Shown piece by piece: positions 50,109-58,803 of a stretch of 64,000 nucleotides of DNA. Below the pieces are notes generated by a model. It saw nothing but the letters and a program-made list of their open reading frames with translations. It was not told the DNA's origin and did not search any database. Position numbers and translations under genes: made by a program. The stretch's first letter is position 1. Every line of letters starts with the position of its first letter. The DNA is from Streptomyces sp. NBRC 110611 (GTDB taxonomy: Bacteria; Actinomycetota; Actinomycetes; Streptomycetales; Streptomycetaceae), in the NCBI RefSeq assembly GCF_001590865.1, contig NZ_BBUY01000017.1, positions 24,689-88,688 on the forward strand, written 5' to 3'.

Positions 50109-50444
50109 TCATGCCGCGGTGCCCTCCTCGGCTGTGCGGCGGACGTAGATCATGCCGTCCTCGACCGTGACGGTGTGGGTGCGCACGGGCCGGCGCGCGG
50201 GCAGACAGGCGGGCTCGCCGGTGCGGAGATCGAATGAAGCGGCGTGGAGCGGGCATTCGACCAGACACCCCTCCAGCCAGCCGTCCGCGAGTGAGGCGTC
50301 CTGGTGGGTGCAGGTGTCGTCGATGGCGTACAGCTGCCCGTCGGCGTTGAAGACGGCGATCGGAGGTGTGGTGTCGATGCGTATGGACTCGCCCGCGGGC
50401 AGGTCGGCGAGGTGGCAGACCGGAATCACAGGACCAGGAAGCAC
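50109..50444 (-). CDS. Rieske [2Fe-2S] ferredoxin
   Basis: This 111-residue Rieske protein has C45-x-H47 (CTHQDASLADG) and C64-x2-H67 (CPLHAASFD), as in ferredoxins of ring-hydroxylating oxygenases and nitrite reductase small subunits. The GTG at 50444 gives a typical N-terminus. It is divergent from an IclR gene and close to a Rieske oxygenase operon, so it probably donates electrons to that oxygenase. A dedicated FNR-type reductase is not in the window. Confidence 0.9.
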   Translation of the reverse strand: MLPGPVIPVCHLADLPAGESIRIDTTPPIAVFNADGQLYAIDDTCTHQDASLADGWLEGCLVECPLHAASFDLRTGEPACLPARRPVRTHTVTVEDGMIYVRRTAEEGTAA

Positions 50445-50481
50445 GGGACCCCCCTGTTGGCGTTCGGCATCATTGCGTTTC

Positions 50482-50514
50482 GCTGTGCGCACGATGGAGC
50501 GCTGTGCGCAACAG
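50482..50514. promoter_or_regulatory. Candidate IclR sites before the Rieske ferredoxin and IclR genes
   Basis: GCTGTGCGCA occurs twice (50482-50491 and 50501-50510), 19 bp apart. The second copy continues as ACAG. The same element and spacing occur at 51541-51569. Confidence 0.6.
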
Positions 50515-50612
50515 AATCGAGGCGGGGGGCGTATGCGTCAAGCGTTCCCCGGAAATGCCGGCCGTTCGGAACCGGACCCGCGATCGGGTCCCCAGGTGGT
50601 GAGATCCAACGT

Positions 50613-51428
50613 ATGACGGGCAACGTGCAGCGACAGGCGGAGGGGGCGGCGGAGGGCAGGCCGCCGAAGGGGCCCGCGAGCGCCGTGCAGTCGGTGGACC
50701 GGGCGGTGACCGTCCTGGAGATCCTGGCGCGGCTCGGCGAAGCCGGGGTGACCGAGGTCGCCGACGAGCTGGGAGTGCACAAGTCGACCGCGTTCCGGCT
50801 GCTCGGTGTGCTGGAGCACCGGGGGCTGGTCGGCCAGGAGCAGGAGCGCGGCAAGTACTACCTCGGTGCCGGGGTGCTGCGGCTCGCCGGTGCGGCGGCG
50901 GTGCGGCTGGACATCTCCCAGGAGGGCGCGGCGGTCTGCCGGCAGCTCGCCGACTCGCTGGGGGAGACGGTCAATATCGCGGTGCTGGAGAGCGATGCCG
51001 CGGTCAACATCATGCAGGCCCGCGGCCCGGCGTCGGTCACCGCGCAGAACTGGCTCGGCCGGCGGACGCCGCTGCACGCCACGTCCAGCGGCAAGGCGCT
51101 GCTCGCGTACCAGCCGGCGCCGGTCCGGGAAGCGGTCCTGGGGCGGAAGTTGCCGCGGCTGACCGAGCGGACCGTGACTTCGGCCGCCGAGCTGCGCCGG
51201 CAGCTCGAGGAGGTCGTCGAACGGGGTTTCGCGCTCGCGGTCGAGGAGCTGGAGCTCGGGCTGCGGGCGGTGGCGGCGCCGGTCCGGGCGCACGACGGCT
51301 CGGTGATCGGGGCGATCAGTGTCTCGGTGCCGGCCTACCGGCTGGATGCGGAGCGGCTGCCGGAGGTCGTCAAGGGCACGGTGGCCGCGGCCGAGGAGCT
51401 CTCCCGGCGTATGGGGTACGCCTGTTGA
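50613..51428 (+). CDS. IclR-family transcriptional regulator
   Basis: This 271-residue regulator has an N-terminal winged HTH (AVQSVDRAVTVLEILARLGEAGVTEVADELGVHKSTAFRLLGVLEHRGLV) and an IclR effector domain (HATSSGKALLAYQP, GFALAVEELELGLRAVAAPV). ATG 50613 gives the normal N-terminus; a longer frame exists but covers the putative operator. Its position between the Rieske ferredoxin and the demethylation operon, with shared 19-bp-spaced sites, suggests it controls both. Confidence 0.92.
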   Translation: MTGNVQRQAEGAAEGRPPKGPASAVQSVDRAVTVLEILARLGEAGVTEVADELGVHKSTAFRLLGVLEHRGLVGQEQERGKYYLGAGVLRLAGAAAVRLDISQEGAAVCRQLADSLGETVNIAVLESDAAVNIMQARGPASVTAQNWLGRRTPLHATSSGKALLAYQPAPVREAVLGRKLPRLTERTVTSAAELRRQLEEVVERGFALAVEELELGLRAVAAPVRAHDGSVIGAISVSVPAYRLDAERLPEVVKGTVAAAEELSRRMGYAC

Positions 51429-51540
51429 GCGGCTGACGGGCGGCGCGGGACCGGAGGGCGGGTCCGGCCCCGCGGCCTTTTCCGGCGGTTGGCGCCCACC
51501 TCTTGACGGTGCCGATACGCGTTCCCACTATGTCTCTCAT

Positions 51541-51569
51541 CGCGCAACCAGTCGTGTACTGCGCAACAG
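51541..51569. promoter_or_regulatory. Candidate IclR sites before the demethylation operon
   Basis: GCGCAAC occurs at 51542-51548 and 51561-51567, 19 bp apart, just before the ribosome-binding site of the oxidase gene. The spacing equals that of the 50482 site pair. Confidence 0.6.
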
Positions 51570-51582
51570 CGAGGAGTGGGGT

Positions 51583-54012
51583 ATGAACCGTTCCCGTGTG
51601 GTGGTCATCGGCGCCGGTATCGTCGGCTGCTCCCTCGCCGACGAGCTGACCGCCCGCGGCTGGACCGATGTCACCGTCCTCGAACAGGGGCCGCTGTCGG
51701 CCCCCGGCGGCTCCACCTCGCACGCGCCGGGCCTGGTCTTCCAGACCAACCCCTCCAGAACCATGACCGAGTTCGCCGCCTACACCGTCCGCAAACTGAG
51801 CTCCCTGGAGGACGGCGGACGGCCCTGCTACCAGCCCGTTGGCGGGCTGGAGGTCGCCACGACCGAGGCGCGCTGGGCCGATCTGCACCGCAAGGCCGGA
51901 CTCGCCACGTCCTGGGGTGTGCGTGGCGCCCTGCTCACCCCGCGGCAGTGCGCACAGCTCTGGCCGATGCTGGACGAGACCCTGCTCCACGGCGGATTCC
52001 ACACCCCCGACGACGGACTGGCCCGTGCCCTGCCCGCGTGCCGCGCCCAGACGGCCCGGGCCGTCTCCCGCGGCGCCCGCTTCCTCGACCGGCACACCGT
52101 CACCGGCATCGCGCGCGCGGACGGCCGGGTCACCGGCGTCGTCACCGACCGGGGCACCTTCCCCGCCGACCACGTCGTCTCCGCCGCCGGCTTCCGGGGA
52201 CCGGAGATCGGTGCCATGGCCGGGGTGGACGTACCGCTGCTGCCGCTCGCCCACCAGTACGCCAGGACCGCACCGCTGCCCGGGCTCGCCCGCGGCAACG
52301 GCCCGGGGGAGGAGGCGACCCGGCCCATCCTGCGCTTCCAGGACCGCGACCTGTACTTCCGCGAACACCACGACCGCCTCGGCATCGGCTCCTACGCCCA
52401 CCGCCCGATGCCCGTCGACCCTCCCCCGGCCGTCGGCCGGCCGGACCCCCACGCCATGCCGTCCACGCTGCCGTTCACCGAGGACGACTTCGCGCCGAGC
52501 TGGCAGGAGAGCGTGACCCTGCTGCCCGCGCTGGGCGCGTCCCGGGTCGCCGAAGGCTTCAACGGCATCCTCTCCTTCACCCCCGACGGCCTACCGCTCC
52601 TCGGCGAATCCCGTGAACTGCGCGGATTCTGGCTCGCCGAGGCGATCTGGGTCACCCACTCCGCGGGCGCCGCCAGGGCCGTCGCCGAGTGGATGACGGA
52701 CGGCCGCCCCGCCCTCGACCTCCACGAGTGCGACCTCCACCGCTTCGAGGACGCCCAGCGTTCCCCCGCGTACGTCGCCGAGCGGGGCACCCGGAACTTC
52801 CTCGAGGTCTATGACGTCATCCACCCGCTGCAGCCCATGGACCAGCCGCGGCCGCTGCGCACCAGCCCCTTCTACCCGCGCCAGCAGCAGCTCGGCGGGT
52901 ACTTCCTGGAGGGCGGCGGCTGGGAGCGCCCCCACTGGTACGAGGCCAACGCCCCGCTCGCCGAAGGCCTCCGGCTGCCCGAGCGGGACGCCTGGTCGGC
53001 GCGCTACTGGTCGCCGGCCGTCGCCGCCGAGGCCAGGGCCACCCGGGAGACGGTGGCCCTCTACGACATGACCCCGCTGCGCCGCCTGGAGGTCACCGGC
53101 CCCGGAGCCCTCGGCTTCCTGGACCGCATGACCACCAACAACGTCCGCAAGAAGCCCGGCGCGGTCACCTACACGCTGCTCCTCGACGAGACCGGAGGCA
53201 TCCGCTCCGACCTCACCGTCGCCCGCCTGGGCCCCGACCGCTTCCAGGTCGGCGCCAACTCCCCGGCGGACCTGGACTGGTTGCTGCGGCACGCGCAGTC
53301 CGACGTCCGCATCAGGGACATCACCTCCGGCACCTGCGGCATCGGCGTGTGGGGGCCGCGCGCCCGCGACCTCGTCCAGCCGCTGACCCGCGACGACTTC
53401 TCCCACCAGGGCTTCGGCTACTTCCGGGCGAAGGAGACCTACCTCGGCCACGTCCCGGTCACCGCGCTGCGCCTGTCGTACGTCGGTGAGCTGGGCTGGG
53501 AGCTGTACACCACCGCAGACCTGGGGCTGCGGCTCTGGGACACGCTGTGGGAGGCCGGCCGGCGGCACGGGGTGATCGCCGCCGGGCGCTCGGCCTTCCA
53601 CTCCCTCCGCCTGGAGAAGGGGTACCGCGCCTGGGGCGTCGACATGACCGACGAGCACCATCCGCACGAGGCGGGACTCGGCTTCGCGGTGCGCGGCGAC
53701 AAGGACTTCGTGGGACGTGCCGCACTCGACCGCGCGGCGCCCGCCACCCGCAGACTCACCGCCCTTCTCCTCGACGACCCGGCCGCCCAGGTCCTCGGCA
53801 AGGAGCCGGTCCGTCTCGACGGCGCCCCGGCCGGCTACGTCACCAGTGCCGGGTACGGCTACACACTCGGCCGCTGTATCGCGTACGCCTGGCTGCCGGC
53901 CGCCCTCACCGCCGGCACCGGAGTGCACATCGAGTACTTCGGCGAGCAGCTCCCCGCGACCGTGGCCGACGAGCCGCTCTTCGATCCGGACATGACCCGC
54001 ATCCGTTGCTGA
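51583..54012 (+). CDS. Dimethylglycine oxidase-like FAD enzyme with GcvT domain
   Basis: This 809-residue two-part enzyme has an N-terminal FAD domain (VVVIGAGIVGCSLADEL, residues about 6-21; DAO family to about 370) and C-terminal FAO_M/GcvT folate domains (TPLRRLEVTGPGALGFLDRMTTNNV, RLSYVGELGWELY). This is the layout of dimethylglycine oxidase and sarcosine dehydrogenase, which demethylate and pass the C1 unit to THF. ATG 51583 follows GAGGAG. The upstream frame is longer but has no family-like sequence. It is the first gene of the demethylation operon. Confidence 0.9.
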   Translation: MNRSRVVVIGAGIVGCSLADELTARGWTDVTVLEQGPLSAPGGSTSHAPGLVFQTNPSRTMTEFAAYTVRKLSSLEDGGRPCYQPVGGLEVATTEARWADLHRKAGLATSWGVRGALLTPRQCAQLWPMLDETLLHGGFHTPDDGLARALPACRAQTARAVSRGARFLDRHTVTGIARADGRVTGVVTDRGTFPADHVVSAAGFRGPEIGAMAGVDVPLLPLAHQYARTAPLPGLARGNGPGEEATRPILRFQDRDLYFREHHDRLGIGSYAHRPMPVDPPPAVGRPDPHAMPSTLPFTEDDFAPSWQESVTLLPALGASRVAEGFNGILSFTPDGLPLLGESRELRGFWLAEAIWVTHSAGAARAVAEWMTDGRPALDLHECDLHRFEDAQRSPAYVAERGTRNFLEVYDVIHPLQPMDQPRPLRTSPFYPRQQQLGGYFLEGGGWERPHWYEANAPLAEGLRLPERDAWSARYWSPAVAAEARATRETVALYDMTPLRRLEVTGPGALGFLDRMTTNNVRKKPGAVTYTLLLDETGGIRSDLTVARLGPDRFQVGANSPADLDWLLRHAQSDVRIRDITSGTCGIGVWGPRARDLVQPLTRDDFSHQGFGYFRAKETYLGHVPVTALRLSYVGELGWELYTTADLGLRLWDTLWEAGRRHGVIAAGRSAFHSLRLEKGYRAWGVDMTDEHHPHEAGLGFAVRGDKDFVGRAALDRAAPATRRLTALLLDDPAAQVLGKEPVRLDGAPAGYVTSAGYGYTLGRCIAYAWLPAALTAGTGVHIEYFGEQLPATVADEPLFDPDMTRIRC

Positions 54013-54030
54013 CAAACCGTTGCTGACAAA
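54003..54030 (+). repeat. Perfect 14-bp tandem duplication spanning a stop codon
   Basis: CCGTTGCTGACAAA is present twice in direct succession. The first copy includes the TGA of the oxidase gene; the second lies just before the ribosome-binding site of the next gene. Confidence 0.85.
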
Positions 54031-54049
54031 CACCATCAGGAGTTCTGCT

Positions 54050-55204
54050 GTGTCACCCACTTACGACGTGATCGTCATCGGACTGGGCGGTATGGGCAGC
54101 GCCGCCGCCCACCACCTCTCCGCGCGCGGTGCCCGCGTCCTCGGCCTGGAGAAGTTCGGCCCGGTCCACCAGCGCGGCTCGAGCCACGGGGGTTCGCGGA
54201 TGACCCGGCAGTCCTACTTCGAGGACCCCGCGTACGTGCCGCTGCTGCTGCGCGCGTACGAGCTGTACGACGAGCTGGAGCGGGCGACGGGCCGGGACAT
54301 CGCCACCCTGTGCGGCGGTGTGATGGTCGGCCGCCCCGACGCGCGGACCGTCGCCGGTTCGCTGCGCTCGGCCCGGCAGTGGGACCTGCCCCACGAGATG
54401 CTGGACGCCAAGGAGATCCGCCGCCGCTTCCCGACGCTGCGGCCGAAGGACGACGAGGTGGCGCTCTACGAGCGGAAGGCGGGGTTCCTCCGTCCCGAGA
54501 ACACCGTCGCCGCCCACCTCCAGCTCGCCACCCGGCAGGGCGCCGACCTCCACTTCGACGAGCCGATGACACGCTGGGAGCCGTGCCGGGGCGGCGTCCG
54601 CGTCCACACCGCCGAGAACGCCTACACCGCGGGTCAGCTGGTGCTCTGCCCGGGAGCCTGGGCGCCCGGACTGCTCACCGACCTGGGTGTGCCGTTCACC
54701 GTCGAACGGCACGTCACGTACTGGTTCCAGCCGACGGGCGGCGTCGGGCCCTTCCGGCCCGAGAGCCACCCCGTCTACATCTGGGAGGACCCGGCCGGGG
54801 TCCAGGCCTACGGGTTCCCGGCCATCGACGGACCGGAGCTCGGAGCCAAGGCGGCCTTCTTCCGCAAGGGCGTCGTCTGTACCGCGGAGACCGTCGACCG
54901 GACCGTACACGACGACGAGGTACGGGCCATGGCGGACCATATGTCCCACTGCGTACCCGACCTGCCCGGCACCTTCCTCAAGGCCGCCACCTGCCTGTAC
55001 ACCAACACCCCCGACGAGCACTTCGTGCTCGCCCGCCACCCCGCGCACCCCGAATCGACCACCGTGGCCTGCGGGTTCTCCGGGCACGGCTTCAAGTTCG
55101 TACCGGTGGTCGGCGAGATCGTCGCCGATCTGGCCCTGACCGGCAGCACCGCGTACCCGATCGGTCTCTTCGACCCCCGCCGGCTCGCCGCCGCGCCCGC
55201 CTGA
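54050..55204 (+). CDS. Monomeric sarcosine oxidase-like (MSOX/SolA) FAD enzyme
   Basis: This 384-residue DAO-family enzyme has the dinucleotide motif VIVIGLGGMGSAAAHHL and HQRGSSHGGSRMTRQSYFEDPAYVPLL. The segment ATCLYTNTPDEHFVL contains the Cys that binds FAD covalently in MSOX. The C-terminus is GFSGHGFKFVPVVGEIVADL. It would oxidise sarcosine (or another N-methyl amino acid) to glycine, formaldehyde and H2O2. GTG 54050 with CAGGAG seven bases upstream is chosen over the frame from 54020. Confidence 0.9.
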   Translation: MSPTYDVIVIGLGGMGSAAAHHLSARGARVLGLEKFGPVHQRGSSHGGSRMTRQSYFEDPAYVPLLLRAYELYDELERATGRDIATLCGGVMVGRPDARTVAGSLRSARQWDLPHEMLDAKEIRRRFPTLRPKDDEVALYERKAGFLRPENTVAAHLQLATRQGADLHFDEPMTRWEPCRGGVRVHTAENAYTAGQLVLCPGAWAPGLLTDLGVPFTVERHVTYWFQPTGGVGPFRPESHPVYIWEDPAGVQAYGFPAIDGPELGAKAAFFRKGVVCTAETVDRTVHDDEVRAMADHMSHCVPDLPGTFLKAATCLYTNTPDEHFVLARHPAHPESTTVACGFSGHGFKFVPVVGEIVADLALTGSTAYPIGLFDPRRLAAAPA

Positions 55205-55215
55205 GGAGGACGCAC

Positions 55216-56400
55216 ATGACGACGACTCCTGTCTCCCCGCCCCCGGCCGCCGCGCACGCGCCCTCGCCCAGCCTGATCGCCACCCTCGCCGGCCACTACT
55301 ACACGGACCCGGGAATCTTCCGGCGGGAACAGGAGCAGATCTTCGAACGGCTGTGGTTCTGCGCCGTGCGCGGCTCCGATCTGACCGGGCCCGGTGCCTA
55401 CCGCACGGTGCGGGTGGGCCGGGAGAGCGTCCTGATCACCCGCAACCGCGCCGGTGAGCTGCGCGCCTTCCTCAACATCTGCCGCCACCGCGGCGCACGG
55501 CTGTGCACCGAGGACTCCGGCCAGGTCCGCCGCACCCTCCAGTGCCCCTACCACGCCTGGACCTACGACCTCGACGGACGGCTGGTGGCCGCCCCCAACC
55601 TGCGGCGGATGCCGGACCTCGACCGTACCGGGCGCGGCCTGGTCACCGTCCCGCTCCGGGAGTGGCTCGGCTACGCCTGGGTGTGCCTGGCCGACCGGCC
55701 GCCGTCGTTCGAGGAGACCGTGACCGGCGCGGTCACCGAACGGCTGGGCGATCCGGCCGCCATCGACCGGTACCGCACCGAGGCGCTCGCGCTCGGCAGG
55801 CGGCTCACCTATGACGTGCGCGCCAACTGGAAGCTGATCGTCGAGAACTTCATGGAGTGCTACCACTGCGCCACCATCCACCCCGAACTCACCGGCGTCC
55901 TGCCGGAGTTCGCAGAGGGTTTCGCCGCCCAGTACTACGTCGGGCACGGTGCGGAGTTCGCCGAGGAGGCCGCCGGATTCACCGTCGACGGCAGCGCCGG
56001 ATTCGGCCGGCTGCCGGACATCGGCGGCGACCGGGACCGCCGCTACTACGCGATCACCGTCCGGCCGCAGGTCTTCGTCAACCTCGTCCCCGACCACGTC
56101 ATCGTCCACCGGATGTTCCCGGCGGCCGCCGACCGCACCCTCGTCGTGTGCGACTGGCTGTACGAGCCCGACGTCGTCGAGTCCGGTGCCGATGTCGGCA
56201 AGTCCGTCGAGCTCTTCCACCGGGTCAACACCCAGGACTTCGACGCCTGCGAGCGCACCCAGCCGGGCATGGCCTCCCGCGCCTACCGCGACGGCGGGGT
56301 GCTCGTACCCAGCGAACACCACATCGGCGCCTTCCACCGCTGGGTCACCGAGCGGCTGGCGGACGCCGGAGGGGGCGCCGCGCACCCTCCGGCGGACTGA
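55216..56400 (+). CDS. Rieske non-heme iron oxygenase (glycine betaine/stachydrine demethylase type)
   Basis: This 394-residue oxygenase alpha subunit has Rieske ligands C89-x-H91 and C110-x2-H113 (CRHRGARLC, CPYHAWTYDLDGRL) and a mononuclear iron region with ENFMECYHCATIHPEL. It is close to the glycine betaine monooxygenase (GbcA) and proline betaine (stachydrine) demethylase group. It would remove one N-methyl group, giving dimethylglycine for the first gene of this operon. GAGGAGG precedes the ATG. Confidence 0.9.
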   Translation: MTTTPVSPPPAAAHAPSPSLIATLAGHYYTDPGIFRREQEQIFERLWFCAVRGSDLTGPGAYRTVRVGRESVLITRNRAGELRAFLNICRHRGARLCTEDSGQVRRTLQCPYHAWTYDLDGRLVAAPNLRRMPDLDRTGRGLVTVPLREWLGYAWVCLADRPPSFEETVTGAVTERLGDPAAIDRYRTEALALGRRLTYDVRANWKLIVENFMECYHCATIHPELTGVLPEFAEGFAAQYYVGHGAEFAEEAAGFTVDGSAGFGRLPDIGGDRDRRYYAITVRPQVFVNLVPDHVIVHRMFPAAADRTLVVCDWLYEPDVVESGADVGKSVELFHRVNTQDFDACERTQPGMASRAYRDGGVLVPSEHHIGAFHRWVTERLADAGGGAAHPPAD

Positions 56401-56440
56401 CCCGGCCCTGACCGGTCAGGCGGCGGCCGGGAGGCTTCCC

Positions 56441-57235
56441 CTACAGCCGGCGGTTGTCCAGTACGGCCACCGCACGCCGTACCCGTGCGGTCTCCTCGAC
56501 GTCCACATCGGCGGCCAGCAGGCCGGGCTCGGCGCCCAGCCGGGCGCGCACCGTCCCGTCGGGGCCGATCAGCGCGCTGTGCCCGACGCCGGTGGGGGTC
56601 CCGGTGGGCGCCTCCGGATCGGCCGCCGGGTCCGGGGCGGCCTGGCCGACGGCGGCGAGCCAGACCGTCGCGTCCAGCGCGCGGGCCCGTACCAGCAGGT
56701 CCCACTGCGCGAGCTTGCCCGGGCCCGCGCCCCAGGAGGCGGGCAGTACGGACACCGTCGCCCCGGCGTCCGCGTGCGCCCGGAACAGCTCGGGGAAGCG
56801 CAGGTCGTAACAGGTCGCCAGGCCCACCCGGACTCCGCCGACATCGATGGTCACCACCCGCGAACCCGCGGCGACCGTGTCCGACTCCCGGAACCCGAAG
56901 GCGTCATAGAGGTGGATCTTGTCGTAGGACTCCTCGACCCCGGGCCCGGTGGCCAGCAGGGTGTTGGCGACCCGGCCGTCGGGTGCCGGGGTGAACATCC
57001 CCGCCACCACCGTCACGCCCGTCTCGCGGGAGACGGACCGCACGCCGTCGGCCCACGGCCCGTCCAGCGGCTCGGCCACCGGCCCGAGCGGCACCCCGAA
57101 CCGCACCATCGACGCCTCGGGGAGAACCGCCAGCCGGGCCCCCTCGTCCGCGGCCCGGCGGACCTGGTCCTGGACCGCGGCGAGGTTGTCCTTCGGGTCG
57201 GTCGATGCCGTCAGCTGGCACAGCGCGATACGCAT
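56441..57235 (-). CDS. Nitrilase-superfamily carbon-nitrogen hydrolase (omega-amidase-like)
   Basis: This 264-residue hydrolase has the catalytic triad Glu40 (LPEAS), Lys106 (DKIHLYD) and Cys142 (TCYDLRFPEL). The pattern KIHLYDAFGFRESD resembles deaminated-glutathione and omega-amidases. It follows the aspartate ammonia-lyase gene by 84 bp on the same strand and may be part of the same amide/ammonia metabolism. A small 14-bp palindrome, CCTGACCGGTCAGG (56407-56420), lies between it and the convergent oxygenase gene. Confidence 0.9.
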   Translation of the reverse strand: MRIALCQLTASTDPKDNLAAVQDQVRRAADEGARLAVLPEASMVRFGVPLGPVAEPLDGPWADGVRSVSRETGVTVVAGMFTPAPDGRVANTLLATGPGVEESYDKIHLYDAFGFRESDTVAAGSRVVTIDVGGVRVGLATCYDLRFPELFRAHADAGATVSVLPASWGAGPGKLAQWDLLVRARALDATVWLAAVGQAAPDPAADPEAPTGTPTGVGHSALIGPDGTVRARLGAEPGLLAADVDVEETARVRRAVAVLDNRRL

Positions 57236-57319
57236 GCGGTCTCTCTTCCCTTGTGCCGGTGTCGTGCCTGATTCGTGCCCGTTCCGGTACCGATTCTCCC
57301 GCCGACCGCCTCCGTCGGC

Positions 57320-58741
57320 TCAGGCCGGGGTCAGGTCCTCGCCCGTGCCGGCGATCTCCTCCGGGCGGAGCAGGGCGGCGAGCCGGTCGGCCGGGAGCAG
57401 CCCCTGTTCCAGGACGAGTTCGGCGACACCGCGGCCGGTCGCCAGGGCCTCCTTGGCGATCGCGGTGGCGGCGGTGTAGCCGATGTGCGGGTTGAGGGCG
57501 GTGACCAGGCCGATGGAGTTCTCCACGCTCGCCCGGAGCGTCTCGGTGTTGGCGGTGATGTCCACCACGCAGCGCTCGGCGAGGGTGCGGCAGGCGGCGC
57601 CGAGGTGGGTGATGCTCTCCGAGAGCGAGTGCAGGATGACCGGCTCGAAGGCGTTGAGCTGGAGCTGGCCCGCTTCGGCGGCCATGGTGATGGTGACGTC
57701 GTTGCCGATGACCTCGAAGGCGACCTGGTTGACGACCTCCGGGATCACCGGATTCACCTTGCCGGGCATGATGCTCGAACCGGCCTGGACCGGCGGCAGG
57801 TTGATCTCCGCCAGGCCCGCGCGCGGGCCGGAGGAGAGCAGACGCAGGTCGTTGCAGCTCTTGGAGAGCTTGACGGCGATGCGCTTGAGGACGCCGGAGA
57901 GGTGGACGAAGGCCCCGCAGTCCTGGGTGGCCTCGACGAGGTTGGCCGCGGTCACCAGGGGCAGGCCGGTGAGCGCCACCAGGTGTTCGCGGGCCGCTTC
58001 GGCGTATCCCCGGGGGGCGTTGAGGCCGGTGCCGATGGCGGTGGCGCCGAGGTTGATCTCGTGGATGAGCAGGGCGGCCTCGGCCAGCCGGCTCTGGTCC
58101 TCCTCCAGCATCACCGCGTACGCCGAGAACTCCTGGCCCAGCGTCATCGGCACCGCGTCCTGGAGCTGGGTGCGGCCCATCTTGAGGACGTCGCGGAACT
58201 CCTCGGCCTTGGCGGCGAAGGCCTCGCGCAGCACGGTCATCGCCGCGAGCAGCTCCCGTACGGCGAAGATCGTGGCGACCTTGACGGCGGTCGGGTAGGC
58301 GTCGTTGGTCGACTGGCTGAGGTTGACGTGCTCGTTCGGGTGCAGCCGGCCGTAGTCGCCCTTGCGGTGGCCGAGGATCTCCAGCGCGCGGTTGGCGATC
58401 ACTTCGTTGGCGTTCATGTTCGTCGACGTACCGGCACCGCCCTGGATGACGTCCACGATGAACTGGTGGTGCAGCCGGCCGTCCACCCGGATCTCCCGGC
58501 AGGCGGCGGCGATGGCGTCGGCCCGCTCGGGATCGAGCAGTCCGAGGTCCTGGTTGGCCCGGGCGGCGGCCTCCTTGACGGCGGCGAGGGCGTTGATCAG
58601 GTGCGGGTAGGCGGCGATCGACGTACCGGTGATGGGGAAGTTCTCCGCGGCGCGCAGGGTGTGCACGCCCCAGTAGGCGTCCGTGGGTATGTCGCGGTCG
58701 CCGAGCAGATCGTGGTCGCGGCGGTGGGCGGCGGCGGTCAT
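57320..58741 (-). CDS. aspA: Aspartate ammonia-lyase
   Basis: This 473-residue member of the fumarase/aspartase superfamily has HDLLGDRDIPTDAYWGVHTLRA, NMNANEVIANRA, the GSSIMPGKVNP signature and LQLNAFEPVIL. The pattern is that of aspartases rather than fumarases, an assignment supported by the neighbouring asparaginase. It splits aspartate into fumarate and ammonia. It follows the asparaginase gene by 62 bp in one operon. Confidence 0.93.
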   Translation of the reverse strand: MTAAAHRRDHDLLGDRDIPTDAYWGVHTLRAAENFPITGTSIAAYPHLINALAAVKEAAARANQDLGLLDPERADAIAAACREIRVDGRLHHQFIVDVIQGGAGTSTNMNANEVIANRALEILGHRKGDYGRLHPNEHVNLSQSTNDAYPTAVKVATIFAVRELLAAMTVLREAFAAKAEEFRDVLKMGRTQLQDAVPMTLGQEFSAYAVMLEEDQSRLAEAALLIHEINLGATAIGTGLNAPRGYAEAAREHLVALTGLPLVTAANLVEATQDCGAFVHLSGVLKRIAVKLSKSCNDLRLLSSGPRAGLAEINLPPVQAGSSIMPGKVNPVIPEVVNQVAFEVIGNDVTITMAAEAGQLQLNAFEPVILHSLSESITHLGAACRTLAERCVVDITANTETLRASVENSIGLVTALNPHIGYTAATAIAKEALATGRGVAELVLEQGLLPADRLAALLRPEEIAGTGEDLTPA

Positions 58742-58803
58742 GGTGCGGTGGTCCTTCGAGGGGGCGGCGGAGGGGAGGGGCGAGGTTCGGTGTGAGGGGG
58801 ACG

